Positions 6,307-12,834 of a DNA stretch of 41,920 nt are shown piece after piece. The position numbers and the translations under genes are program-made. Every line of letters begins with the position of its first letter. The first letter of the stretch is position 1. The stretch is from a virus: positions 1 to 41,920 of the IMG/VR virus record IMGVR_UViG_3300022818_000030; one strand, given 5' to 3'. Under the pieces are notes generated by a model that searched no databases, was not told where the DNA came from, and saw only the letters and a list, made by a program, of their open reading frames with translations.

Positions 6307-6592
6307 CTATTTTCAGCGCCATGAAAGACGCAGCACCCGCCAGCCCCTCTACGATATGATATTTCCCCCCCTGTGCCTCTATCCGTTGACTCAATTCAAG
6401 TTCGTCCGGGGTCAATTTCCAGCTAGTTTCAGGATTCTTTATCTCCACAACACTTACGCACCCATGATGAATAAGCAGTCCGTCAAATCCTTGCCCCGGA
6501 ACCATTGGAATCCATATACAGCCACAGGCGCGCCAAAACTCAACTATCTCTTTCTCGTTGGAGTCGCGTTTGTTTGTATTCTTGTATGTCAT
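6299..6592 (-). CDS. PD-(D/E)XK nuclease, VRR-NUC/resolvase-like, 97 aa
   Basis: The core reads GFDGLLIHHGCVSVVEIKNP: an Asp, then E-x-K on the next strand, followed by a helix with Gln (LSQRIEAQGG) and a closing strand (YHIVE). This is the minimal PD-(D/E)XK plan of VRR-NUC-type phage nucleases, which act on branched or damaged DNA. I choose the ATG at 6592, which overlaps the upstream stop (ATGA), over a GTG at 6622. Confidence 0.75.
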   Translation of the reverse strand: MTYKNTNKRDSNEKEIVEFWRACGCIWIPMVPGQGFDGLLIHHGCVSVVEIKNPETSWKLTPDELELSQRIEAQGGKYHIVEGLAGAASFMALKIDE

Positions 6593-6798
6593 AATCCCTT
6601 GGAGAAATTCAGATGCACCCACTTCCGAACCGATTTAATGCCCTCTTCGCTCCCGTCCCATCCACTTTCGTCTTCGTCTTCGTACTTGAATACTATTTGT
6701 CCATCGTCTACCATTTTTCCAAACTTATTTTCGGAACGCACATATCCAAGCCATATACCGATGATAAGGAAAGCGAGCGAGCGGATAGCAGTTGTCAT
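6589..6798 (-). CDS. 69-aa membrane-anchored acidic protein
   Basis: The ATG at 6798 overlaps the stop of the exonuclease gene (ATGA) and has AAAGGCGG ahead, so I prefer it to an earlier in-frame start at 6843. Residues 6-19 (RSLAFLIIGIWLGYV) are a membrane segment or uncleaved signal; the remainder is acidic (EDEDESGWDGSEEG). No family recognised. Confidence 0.6.
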   Translation of the reverse strand: MTTAIRSLAFLIIGIWLGYVRSENKFGKMVDDGQIVFKYEDEDESGWDGSEEGIKSVRKWVHLNFSKGL

Positions 6799-7658
6799 TT
6801 TTCCGCCTTTGTATTGTGATAGACACACCCGCACGAACCGCATCTAAACTCGGCATACTGCCTCACGGCGGCTTGATATAAACCGACGCTCTTTATATCT
6901 TTCGACATACAGACAGGACAAACGCCAGCCACCTTTGAATATGACGAGAAGCGGGGGTGATTGGGAATCCAGCTTTTCATCTTCTCGTACACGGTCTCTA
7001 GTAATTCCACATCGCGTTGGTTGTACTCACTCATTTTATCGAGGGCTTTTTTATCGCCTCGGTCGCAATCAACCCACAACTGAAATTCCGTCTTTATCTT
7101 GCGTCCCGCCCCCAAATATTCTCCGATGTAATCCAGGCTGTTGTATGTGAGGCCGAACGCTCTCTTCGCCGCATCGCAAGTGTCAATGACTCGGTAGCTT
7201 GAGGGTTGAGAAAAGCCGTGTCGCCAAAATCTCGCATTGAGTTTTGGAATGTCGAACTTTCTCCCGTTCTGGACAATGACGACATCGCAGCCGTCGAGCA
7301 GTTTCCAAATGGATTGACAAATGCGCTTATCATCTCTTGCCACCGCCTCTTTGGGGGTGAGGCAGTCCGTAATCATTCTCTCGTCGGACAACCATTTTGC
7401 ACTCCACGCTAAAACGCTCCAGTCCTTTATTAGTTGCTCTTTCCGAATATCTTGATCCCACGTTCCCCACGAATACGCCACAAGCGGGAGAGTCTCGATG
7501 TCAAAGACAAGGACAGCCGGGAACACCTCGTCAATTACATCCTGTTCGCTAAACCTTCTCCCGCAAGAAGAACACTTATACCTCTGCCTTTTTCCTCCCA
7601 CATTGAACGCAAATCCCTTTCTGTGAACACTGAGCGAGTTACAGTAAGGACACTTCAA
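6795..7658 (-). CDS. DEDDy 3'-5' exonuclease with zinc ribbons at both ends, 287 aa
   Basis: The central domain has the three exonuclease motifs of the DnaQ/DEDDy class: FDIETLP (D53, E55), NGRKFDIPKLN (D136) and YNQRDVELLE (Y212, D216). These enzymes remove 3' nucleotides with two metal ions and occur as polymerase proofreading domains or as free nucleases; no polymerase domain is present. A CPYC/CSSC ribbon (C3, C6, C29, C32), like those of transposase-associated InsA-type fingers, forms the N-terminus. A second CPVC/CGSC ribbon (C247, C250, C273, C276) forms the C-terminus. It overlaps the next gene by ATGA. A role in recombination or degradation of host DNA is likely. Confidence 0.75.
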   Translation of the reverse strand: MKCPYCNSLSVHRKGFAFNVGGKRQRYKCSSCGRRFSEQDVIDEVFPAVLVFDIETLPLVAYSWGTWDQDIRKEQLIKDWSVLAWSAKWLSDERMITDCLTPKEAVARDDKRICQSIWKLLDGCDVVIVQNGRKFDIPKLNARFWRHGFSQPSSYRVIDTCDAAKRAFGLTYNSLDYIGEYLGAGRKIKTEFQLWVDCDRGDKKALDKMSEYNQRDVELLETVYEKMKSWIPNHPRFSSYSKVAGVCPVCMSKDIKSVGLYQAAVRQYAEFRCGSCGCVYHNTKAEK

Positions 7659-7680
7659 TTGTTAGATTCCTTATCTTCGG

Positions 7681-7935
7681 CTATTCCGTCCACATTTCGG
7701 GATGCTGTTCGCGAATCCAGTTGATGTAGCAATCCCCAATTATTGACAGGTTATCAAGCGGTTGCCCCCCGTGTAAATATCTATCGAAGCGATCATTGGT
7801 TGAGCGGACAGTGCGCTCTTCTTGGCCTTTGCGCGTGCGCTTTAGCCACGTATCACCCCATCGGACTGCATCGGCCTCAAGTTTCACCTTGAAGGCATCC
7901 ATAAACTCTGGTAGAAAATCCGTTGTTTTTGGCAT
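7681..7935 (-). CDS. Conserved phage protein, 84 aa
   Basis: The pattern RWGDTWLKRTRKGQEERT followed by RFDRYLHGGQ and a final IGDCYINWIREQHPE is, as I recall it, typical of a widespread short phage protein of unknown function often found near replication or lysis genes. GAAAGGATAACGAA precedes the ATG. The dispersed motif (7958-7971) lies between this gene and the endolysin stop. Confidence 0.65.
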   Translation of the reverse strand: MPKTTDFLPEFMDAFKVKLEADAVRWGDTWLKRTRKGQEERTVRSTNDRFDRYLHGGQPLDNLSIIGDCYINWIREQHPEMWTE

Positions 7936-7957
7936 TTCGTTATCCTTTCACCAGGTT

Positions 7958-7971
7958 CCGATACGTCTCGG
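7958..7971 (+). repeat. Dispersed motif CCGATACGTCTCGG
   Basis: Exact 14-base form. On the minus strand it reads CCGAGACGTATCGG, immediately after the endolysin stop, followed by AACCTGG and the ribosome site of the next gene. Confidence 0.8.
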
Positions 7972-8673
7972 TTATCGAGCGTTAATTTCAATCGTCTTTA
8001 CGCGGTATTCGAGGTCTGTTACTCGCTGTTCAATTGTTTTCACTGGTACTGAAACAATTGAACAAAAGGTTTTCAATTGGTCTAGCGTCCCTTCGTAGCG
8101 GTTCAGGTCTATCTGCAAACTCTCAACGCCGTAATCCACCCCGTAACCCTTTGGCGTGTACTGCCAGAAAACGTAGCCAGTCCACGGAGCGGGGATGAGC
8201 GGCTTAGGAGCGTACCAATTCGCCACCCAGAGAGGAAATCGTTTCCAATACGGGTCTGTACTCCCGTATGGAGTCCAGAATCCAACGCCGGTGTAAATCA
8301 TCGGGATGCGCCCGGTCAGTTCCTCCACCCGACTCACAAAGTCTAGTAAATGAGACAAGGGGTAGGCAGGAATGTTCTTCTGTTCTTCGTAATCAACAAT
8401 GGGGGGCATGTCGGGCGGGTCGTTCTTGAACACAGAGCAGAAATAATCAGCCTGTTCCTTCCCGGTCTTTGTCCAATCCAGGTAGTGATAGCATCCACGA
8501 ATAAGCCCCGCGGCTTTTGCGTTCGCCCATGATTCTGTAAACTCAGGGTCGGTATAGGTCGCCTGGGACGCCTTAATAATGACAGCCGGAGTCAAGGTTT
8601 TCATCTTCGCGAAGTCTATCAACTTCGGCGTACTTGGTGCATCTTGCCATTTACTTATATCGGGAATAATCAT
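7972..8673 (-). CDS. Endolysin, GH25 family muramidase, 233 aa
   Basis: Residues 1-190 are a glycoside hydrolase 25 domain: PDISKWQ at the start (D5), IIKASQATYTDPEF, a GCYHYLDW strand, the catalytic pair in PIVDYEEQ (D94, E96), and VFWQYTPKGYG near the end. GH25 enzymes cleave the MurNAc-GlcNAc bond of peptidoglycan. The last ~40 residues (KTIEQRVTDLEYRVKTIE) form a short coiled coil in place of a cell-wall-binding repeat, perhaps for oligomerisation. There is no signal peptide, so release depends on the holin. I chose ATG 8673 because GCGAAAGGATAAGC precedes it. It lies directly downstream of the holin-like genes. Confidence 0.9.
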   Translation of the reverse strand: MIIPDISKWQDAPSTPKLIDFAKMKTLTPAVIIKASQATYTDPEFTESWANAKAAGLIRGCYHYLDWTKTGKEQADYFCSVFKNDPPDMPPIVDYEEQKNIPAYPLSHLLDFVSRVEELTGRIPMIYTGVGFWTPYGSTDPYWKRFPLWVANWYAPKPLIPAPWTGYVFWQYTPKGYGVDYGVESLQIDLNRYEGTLDQLKTFCSIVSVPVKTIEQRVTDLEYRVKTIEINAR

Positions 8674-8686
8674 GCTTATCCTTTCG

Positions 8687-9121
8687 CTATTTTGCAAGCA
8701 TTTGAATTATCCAGAAAAGAACACCGCCCCCAAGAGTGGACAACATCATAAGCAGCGGGGTGGAAAGTCCGGAACGCCCTTTATCCTCATACTGTTTCTT
8801 CTCGACCTCGTCGAGCCGGCTCGTGATGGGATTGATGACCTCCGATAGCGATTTTGCGTTTGCCGACCTGGTAGCTTCTACTACTTCTCGCAAAGTCTTG
8901 GCCACTTCTTCGGTTTGCCTAGCGGCAGAAGCCTTACTCTCGCCAGCCTCGCTATTAGCTTGTTTAAGCGCCTCTGCATTTGCTCTCAGGATTGCGTCAA
9001 TCCGGTCAGTCTCGGATTTTGCCGCGGCTTTTGTATAGGCGATATGATCAGCTAAGGCGGTTTCAATGCCCCAAACTTTTGCGGCGAGTTTCGTAATGCT
9101 AATTTGTTCGTCTTTTGTCAT
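8687..9121 (-). CDS. Holin-associated membrane protein, 144 aa (XhlA-like layout)
   Basis: A long helical region (about residues 20-110, with repeated Ala/Glu/Lys and ITSRLDEVEKK) is followed by a C-terminal membrane segment (MLSTLGGGVLFWIIQMLAK). This is the architecture of XhlA-type hemolysin/holin partners and of some spanin-like proteins. Start: ATG 9121 behind GAGGAATC; longer in-frame extension is rejected because it runs into the hairpin region. Position between holin and endolysin supports a lysis role. Confidence 0.65.
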   Translation of the reverse strand: MTKDEQISITKLAAKVWGIETALADHIAYTKAAAKSETDRIDAILRANAEALKQANSEAGESKASAARQTEEVAKTLREVVEATRSANAKSLSEVINPITSRLDEVEKKQYEDKGRSGLSTPLLMMLSTLGGGVLFWIIQMLAK

Positions 9122-9135
9122 GATTCCTCGATGTA

Positions 9136-9205
9136 GAGAACAGGGGCTATCCCGATACAGCCTGTCGCTTTGATGGACAGCGGATGGGCCTCGCCCCTGT
9201 TTCTC
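9136..9205. promoter_or_regulatory. Long inverted repeat between holin genes
   Basis: GAGAACAGGGGC (9136-9147) pairs with GCCCCTGTTTCTC (9193-9205), leaving one bulged base. A second stem, CTGTC/GACAG (9162-9166 with 9176-9180), sits inside. It fills the 88-base gap between the two lysis genes and could attenuate transcription or set the ratio of the two products. The minus-strand side lacks a clear U tract, so simple termination of the holin transcript is not obvious. Confidence 0.6.
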
Positions 9206-9209
9206 GTTT

Positions 9210-9647
9210 CTATCCCCCAATCTGGGGTATTTCTTCAATAGGCGGCAATGGCGCGGAAGGATTGTCGCCCGATGTGGTGGTGGTCGTAGTGGTGACGGTG
9301 GGAGTGTGTTCGTAAGCATCCAAAGAGGTCAGCACCGCGGCCTCTACAAGCCCCGACAGCAACAATACGTTCACCTTGATTCCCTGCTTATCGAGAAATT
9401 TCTGCGCCAAACCAATAGCATAGAATTTCTTGTCGGTAATTAGTTCGGCGGCTCCGGCCTGTTCTGCCGCGTCAACAGCAATGCCGACGGCGATACGGAT
9501 TGAGTCCATCGTGTCGGCATTTATCTTGCTACCCATCTCGCGGATCTTCTGCGCCAGCCACACAGTTAAAGCCATAGCCAGAATCGGGAGGGTGGCGGCT
9601 AGAATATTTTGAGCCAGATTCCAGAAAAACGTAGCATATTCATTCAT
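9210..9647 (-). CDS. Holin, LLH / phage_holin_6-like, 145 aa
   Basis: One N-terminal membrane segment (NILAATLPILAMALTVWLAQ, about residues 13-32) is followed by a helical cytoplasmic domain with an AVGIAVDAAEQAG stretch and LAQKFLDKQGI, as in LLH-family phage holins. The C-terminus is a Thr run and a Pro-rich tail (APLPPIEEIPQIGG). Holins time lysis by forming membrane holes that release the endolysin. It is the first gene after an extended -10 promoter (9691-9719), so this lysis group has its own promoter. Confidence 0.75.
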   Translation of the reverse strand: MNEYATFFWNLAQNILAATLPILAMALTVWLAQKIREMGSKINADTMDSIRIAVGIAVDAAEQAGAAELITDKKFYAIGLAQKFLDKQGIKVNVLLLSGLVEAAVLTSLDAYEHTPTVTTTTTTTSGDNPSAPLPPIEEIPQIGG

Positions 9648-9690
9648 GTGTTTTATCCTTTCGAAAGGTTGAGTAGATTAATCTATACAA

Positions 9691-9719
9691 ATTATAACAT
9701 AGGTTGGATAAGAACTGAC
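9691..9719 (-). promoter_or_regulatory. Promoter of the lysis/nuclease run (minus)
   Basis: Minus strand: TGTTATAAT, an extended -10 with TATAAT at 9696-9691, and TCAGTT at the -35 position with a 17-base spacer. It reads into the holin gene (start 9647). Confidence 0.6.
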
Positions 9720-9740
9720 TACTGTATATATTCCCCGCTA

Positions 9741-9749
9741 TGTTATAAT
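9741..9749 (+). promoter_or_regulatory. Extended -10 promoter of a putative RNA gene
   Basis: TGTTATAAT on the plus strand, with a perfect TATAAT at 9744-9749; no good -35 is visible. Transcription would start near 9756 and read into a gene-free structured stretch. It is divergent from the lysis promoter 45 bases away. Confidence 0.55.
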
Positions 9750-9754
9750 TGAAT

Positions 9755-9945
9755 TTGTCGGTACATTGAGGGCGACCCGCCACTAAGACGTATGGCGCGG
9801 CAGTCTCCGCAGATGCGGTAGCAGGTGAAACACCCACAACCAGCGCACAGTTGAGCGACCTGAATACCGATCTAACGCGCCGTTGCCATCCCCTAAGATG
9901 GGCCGCGCAAAAAGCAACACCCTCCACGTTATGGAGGGTGTCTGC
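9755..9945 (+). ncRNA. Putative structured RNA downstream of the integrase
   Basis: No convincing gene lies in 9648-9999. Behind the extended -10 the sequence folds by eye into a closed multi-branch structure. TCGGTA (9758-9763) pairs with TACCGA (9865-9870), extended by TTGAGG with CCTGAA. Inside are CGCCA/TGGCG (9778-9782 with 9793-9797), CCGC/GCGG (9807-9818) and GGTG-AAA-CACC (9824-9834). Downstream, GCGC and CCATC/GATGG (9877-9908) form another arm, then the ACACCCTCC hairpin follows. It matches no RNA family I can name. The alternative is that this is an integration (attP) region with protein-binding repeats. Confidence 0.5.
9912..9941 (-). terminator. Intrinsic terminator of the integrase transcript
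   Basis: ACACCCTCC (9917-9925) and GGAGGGTGT (9933-9941) form a 9-bp stem with a 7-base loop. On the minus strand it is followed by TGCTTTTTGCG. It lies about 60 bases after the integrase stop. On the plus strand it has no U tract but may still end the structured RNA. Confidence 0.75.
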
Positions 9946-9999
9946 ATTGACCTACGAAACTACTATAGTTTTCAATAAACCATGGCGTTTTCGCCTTAA

Positions 10000-10932
10000 T
10001 TACCGAGACGTATCCAGTTTGTCGCGGAACGGCAAGTGCAGCTTCGCCAGCGCATCAATCATTCGACTCTCGCCTCTTTTGTCATAAAGCATCGTAGTCG
10101 CCGTGGACGAATGTCCCGCTATTTTCGCCACAGTCACTGCATCGGTAACATCGAGGAGGTTGCTTATACTTGTGCGCCTTAAGTCGTGCGGAGTCGCGTT
10201 ACTTATCCCGGCCTTCTTCATCCTACGACCTATCATTTTGTAAACGGTTATGGGGGACATAGGCAACACTTTTTCTTTCAATTGGCAGAATAGAGGGCCA
10301 ACATCATTTCCACGTTCGTTTAGCCAATCCTCCAATAGCTCTTTCTCGCCATTCTGCAAAAACTCTACCCGGTCTTTATTTCCCTTGCCGTGGAGAATAA
10401 GTCTGCCAATTCCCGGTTTGTAATCTGGCTGATAGTCCGAGAGTTGAACGGTAGTAACTTCGGAGCGACGAGCCGTGTAGAGTACCATTACCATTAACAT
10501 CGCGGCATCCCTTATCCCATAATCGTCTGTGCAAGTCGCCAGCAAAGCCCCCACCTCTTCGGGGGACAGCATCCTGCCCGCAACGCTATGTCCGGCTATT
10601 CTGCCTAGATCAACCGCTCTCATGTAGTCCTCGCTCGACATCTGCCCCATCCGCCACGCGGCCTTTAACGTCCCTTTTACGGCGGCTATATAGCGCCTTG
10701 AGGTAGCGGGGGCATATTCAGATAGTAACCAGGTTTGTAAAGCCGAAGTATGCTCGTACCGAAGCGCCGACCAGTTGAAAGCATCCAGGTCTTTATCACT
10801 CGTTCCCAACAGCTTTTGAACCACATATCCCAGCGCCTCCCGTTGAGTTTTCCGACTAACCTCAGAGTTTAGCGACCTGATATAAACCTCTGCGGGATTG
10901 GGCTTGGCTTCTAAAACGGTTATGTTTTCCAT
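10000..10932 (-). CDS. int: Phage integrase, tyrosine recombinase family, 310 aa
   Basis: The catalytic set is visible: Arg in LYTARRSEVT (R155), Lys in HGKGNKDR (about 183-186), HDLRRTS (H249, R252), GHSS (H274) and the nucleophile in TMLYDKRG (Y283). Residues ~10-110 are the SAM-like core-binding domain; an arm-binding domain is short or absent, so the protein is closer in size to XerC/D than to lambda Int. It should catalyse integration and excision of the phage DNA. The dispersed motif writes the last codons (LDTSR). A strong terminator follows. AAGGAGGCGTAG lies before the ATG, inside the end of the upstream gene. Whether it also acts on the dispersed motifs is an open question. Confidence 0.93.
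   Translation of the reverse strand: MENITVLEAKPNPAEVYIRSLNSEVSRKTQREALGYVVQKLLGTSDKDLDAFNWSALRYEHTSALQTWLLSEYAPATSRRYIAAVKGTLKAAWRMGQMSSEDYMRAVDLGRIAGHSVAGRMLSPEEVGALLATCTDDYGIRDAAMLMVMVLYTARRSEVTTVQLSDYQPDYKPGIGRLILHGKGNKDRVEFLQNGEKELLEDWLNERGNDVGPLFCQLKEKVLPMSPITVYKMIGRRMKKAGISNATPHDLRRTSISNLLDVTDAVTVAKIAGHSSTATTMLYDKRGESRMIDALAKLHLPFRDKLDTSR
10003..10016 (+). repeat. Dispersed motif CCGAGACGTATCCA at the integrase end
   Basis: It overlaps the last integrase codons. With its TAATTA flank it is part of a 21-base stretch that recurs identically at 17229-17249. Confidence 0.75.
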
Positions 10933-11358
10933 CTACGCCTCCTTATTCGCTTCCAGCCATGCGGCGGCGGCCTTGATGGCGCGTAAGGTGTTTGCCCCGC
11001 CCCTCGAGTACAATTGAGATACTAAAATCATCACCCTCCTCGCCTCGTCCAGTTCGGCACGGAGTTGGTTTCGTTCAGCCGCAAGATTTCCCATCGTTGA
11101 TAATCTATCTTTCAGCCAAGCAAGTACCGCTTTTGGGTCGTCCGCAAATTCAGACCCGCCAGGAGTTAGGCTTTCAAACGATTTCAGTTCGGCGTGGAGG
11201 CGGGCGATTGCATCGCTTTGAGTGAGTGCAACCCCGTGCCATTGCTCGCCATCCGCGAGTTCGGCGGCGGCACAAACCGGACACAATTTAGGTGCAAAGT
11301 CGGCAGGATAGTAGACATTCTTACACTTGGGGCATTCCATAACAGAATATGCGCTCAT
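10933..11358 (-). CDS. Zinc-ribbon coiled-coil protein, 141 aa
   Basis: The N-terminus carries CPKC and CPVC (residues 9-33), a rubredoxin-like zinc ribbon. Residues ~50-125 are a helical coil (LHAELKSFE, LAAERNQLRAELDEARRVM). The C-terminus AAAAWLEANKEA resembles the end of the 153-aa protein at 21298-21759 (FAAAAWLEANPAQ), suggesting a shared domain. The gene is tightly coupled to the integrase (TAGATG). The start is preceded by the extended leader GAAAGGACGATGAG seen at several genes. Function unknown; association with integrase expression is inferred from position. Confidence 0.7.
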   Translation of the reverse strand: MSAYSVMECPKCKNVYYPADFAPKLCPVCAAAELADGEQWHGVALTQSDAIARLHAELKSFESLTPGGSEFADDPKAVLAWLKDRLSTMGNLAAERNQLRAELDEARRVMILVSQLYSRGGANTLRAIKAAAAWLEANKEA

Positions 11359-11426
11359 CTCATCGTCCTTTCACTAATCCAGATTTAGTATAACTTATGT
11401 ATTATAACATATAATACAAGTTCTTT

Positions 11427-11669
11427 TTACACCCTCCGGAGCCTCCCTTGCGTAAGAAGGGCAAAGCAAAACGCTCCACCGGCGATTATCTCCCACCTTA
11501 GCGGGGCATGGAGCATCACCAAGTCCAACGCCAAAGCCCCGACCCCCACACGAATACCAAACTTCAACAAAAAGACAACAGGGATATACCTCTGTAAAAA
11601 TACCCATCTGCAATACCAGAGGATTAGTTTACGATCTCTCTTCCTCATGTGGCGCAGTCTGTATGGCAT
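11427..11669 (-). CDS. 80-aa membrane protein next to the repressor
   Basis: A basic N-terminus (MPYRLRHMRKRDRK) is followed by two hydrophobic stretches (ILWYCRWVFLQRYIPVVFLL and, after a short loop, IIAGGAFCFALL). The frame overlaps the 3' end of the repressor gene by 41 bases. I choose ATG 11669 with GGAG upstream; a TTG at 11684 and an ATG at 11648 are alternatives. The position beside the repressor recalls superinfection-exclusion or lysogenic-conversion genes, but there is no sequence support beyond the membrane character. Confidence 0.55.
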   Translation of the reverse strand: MPYRLRHMRKRDRKLILWYCRWVFLQRYIPVVFLLKFGIRVGVGALALDLVMLHAPLRWEIIAGGAFCFALLTQGRLRRV

Positions 11670-12024
11670 GTCCCCGTTCTCCAATCCTCTTCGTTGCGAC
11701 AGATTCGATCATCCCCAATACCATCGCTCTTTCCTCGGGCGTCATCATGGATAAATAGTGCGCTCCCATTTGAACGTCTTCTTCTATCTCCGCGATTTTG
11801 GGCAAGTGACCCGCGACTCTATAAACAACATCCAGGGGGAGTTCCAGGGCTTTCGACAATCCCTTACATACCTCAAGTCCTATTCCTCTATCCCCGCTTG
11901 AGATTAGATAAATCGCGCTGGCGGACAGTCCCGCCTTCGACGCTAATTTCGAGCGTGTCCAACCGCGTTTGTCGGCCTGTTCATCAACCCACTTCATAAA
12001 ACTGCTGTTATCCATAGCGTACAT
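11629..12024 (-). CDS. XRE/cI-like repressor, 131 aa
   Basis: Residues ~8-70 are an HTH_XRE domain: WVDEQADKRGWTRSKLASKAGLSASAIYLISSGDRGIGLEVCKGLSKALELPLDVVYRVAG, with the recognition helix around residues 33-42. The C-terminal part is helical (EIEEDVQMGAHYLSMMTPEERAMVLGMIESV) and has no autoproteolytic Ser/Lys pair, so it is not a LexA-type self-cleaving repressor. It is transcribed away from the early promoter at 12069-12097, the classic arrangement of a lysogeny switch. AAAGGAGTATAAA precedes the ATG. It most likely silences the rightward early genes. Confidence 0.85.
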   Translation of the reverse strand: MYAMDNSSFMKWVDEQADKRGWTRSKLASKAGLSASAIYLISSGDRGIGLEVCKGLSKALELPLDVVYRVAGHLPKIAEIEEDVQMGAHYLSMMTPEERAMVLGMIESVATKRIGERGHAIQTAPHEEERS

Positions 12025-12068
12025 TTTATACTCCTTTCTTCATTCTGTGGTAAAGACTTATATAACCC

Positions 12069-12097
12069 TTGACACGGGTCACATCTTGTGAGATACT
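12069..12097 (+). promoter_or_regulatory. Early rightward promoter with an internal operator
   Basis: TTGACA (12069-12074), 17-base spacer, GATACT (12092-12097). The spacer contains the inverted repeat TCACATCTTGTGA (12079-12091), placed so that a bound repressor would block polymerase. It faces away from the XRE repressor gene and drives the genes from 12136 onward. Confidence 0.75.
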
Positions 12098-12135
12098 ATT
12101 ACTAGAGTTGTATAATAATCAACAGGAGAAACCAA

Positions 12136-12291
12136 ATGAGCGAAGACAAATTCATAACAATCCGTATTGAAACAGAGATTAGGGCCGCGCTTCTCGAACT
12201 CGCCGCCACCGACCGGCGCTCCTGCCCCCTCGAAATTCGGTGGCTGGTCGAAAAAGAAATCCAGCGGCGGGCCGAGGAGAAGAAACAATGA
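12136..12291 (+). CDS. Arc/RHH-like 51-aa protein, first early gene (Cro position)
   Basis: The sequence KFITIRIETEIRAALLELAATDRRSCPLEIRWLVEKEI has the strand-helix-helix form of an Arc/MetJ-type RHH domain over residues 5-45. AGGAGAAACCAA precedes the ATG. It is the first gene after the early promoter, the place of Cro in lambdoid phages, so it may oppose the repressor; this is inference from position. Its stop overlaps the next start (ATGA). Confidence 0.65.
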   Translation: MSEDKFITIRIETEIRAALLELAATDRRSCPLEIRWLVEKEIQRRAEEKKQ

Positions 12292-12410
12292 CCTACGCCA
12301 TTGCCTACTGCCTGTTCCGCCTCGAAGATGCCCGCCGGTTCGCAAAGATAGAACACGACACATCTGGCATCGAGAGATGGACGAAAGAACTTGAGAAAGC
12401 ATCGAAGTAA
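12288..12410 (+). CDS. Hypothetical 40-aa protein
   Basis: Begins in the ATGA overlap with the RHH gene. The product is a short helical peptide (MTYAIAYCLFRLEDARRFAK) with no recognised family. Coupling to the upstream gene is the main evidence for translation. Confidence 0.5.
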   Translation: MTYAIAYCLFRLEDARRFAKIEHDTSGIERWTKELEKASK

Positions 12411-12443
12411 CCATAGTCATAATATAGCGCATAAAGGAACAGC

Positions 12444-12689
12444 ATGGATAAAAAGCGCACGAAAAGCAAGGAAAGCATGTCAGATAAGCCGAAACCATGG
12501 CCTTACCAAGCCTCCAACGCCCGTGATAGATCAGCAGAAGAAGCACTCGCAATCTGCCGTTACGTCTCGGAAATTATCGAGGCGACCAACGACCCGACCA
12601 TCTTGAAGTCGGCAGCCCACGCTCTCAAGAGCGCCAACCTCATCCTGCGCCACCTGGTACAAGAGGGCGCGCCAATCAGACCGGAGTAA
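12444..12689 (+). CDS. Hypothetical 81-aa protein
   Basis: A basic N-terminus (MDKKRTKSKESMSDKPKPWP) leads into a helical domain (SAEEALAICRYVSEIIEAT, ILKSAAHALKSANLILRHLV). AAAGGAACAGC precedes the ATG. A one-mismatch copy of the dispersed motif (CCGTTACGTCTCGG, 12557-12570) encodes RYVSE within it, the same pentapeptide the motif writes in the GIY-YIG gene. No function assigned. Confidence 0.6.
   Translation: MDKKRTKSKESMSDKPKPWPYQASNARDRSAEEALAICRYVSEIIEATNDPTILKSAAHALKSANLILRHLVQEGAPIRPE
12557..12570 (+). repeat. Dispersed motif variant CCGTTACGTCTCGG
   Basis: One mismatch from the full form. It lies in the middle of the 81-aa gene, so it is one of the few copies not at a gene junction. 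Confidence 0.5.
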
Positions 12690-12693
12690 GACC

Positions 12694-12834
12694 ATGAACC
12701 TTTGGCAGAGAATTTGGAGATGGACAACCTATTGCGAATACTACTCCTACCCAAGTGGCGCAAAAATTTGGCGCACAAAGTTCCGGCTCTTTCGCTTATT
12801 CAATAAACCGATAAGAAAGGTGGTTATAAAGTAA
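12694..12834 (+). CDS. Hypothetical 46-aa basic aromatic protein
   Basis: A short protein rich in Trp, Tyr, Arg and Lys (MNLWQRIWRWTTYCEYYSYP). GGAG lies upstream and the stop overlaps the next start (TAATG). No family recognised. Confidence 0.5.
   Translation: MNLWQRIWRWTTYCEYYSYPSGAKIWRTKFRLFRLFNKPIRKVVIK

Noticed and set aside
9648-9999. Naming an attP core
   Set aside because: Position beside the integrase is suitable, but no host att sequence is available to define a core.
9640-10087. Frames 9640-9927 (minus) and 9851-10087 (plus)
   Set aside because: They lack ribosome sites, have biased composition, and run across the structured RNA, promoters and terminator.
12079-12552. Long minus-strand frame opposite the first early genes
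   Set aside because: It lies antisense to the RHH and following genes, which have good ribosome sites and couplings; Cys/Ser-rich shadow composition.
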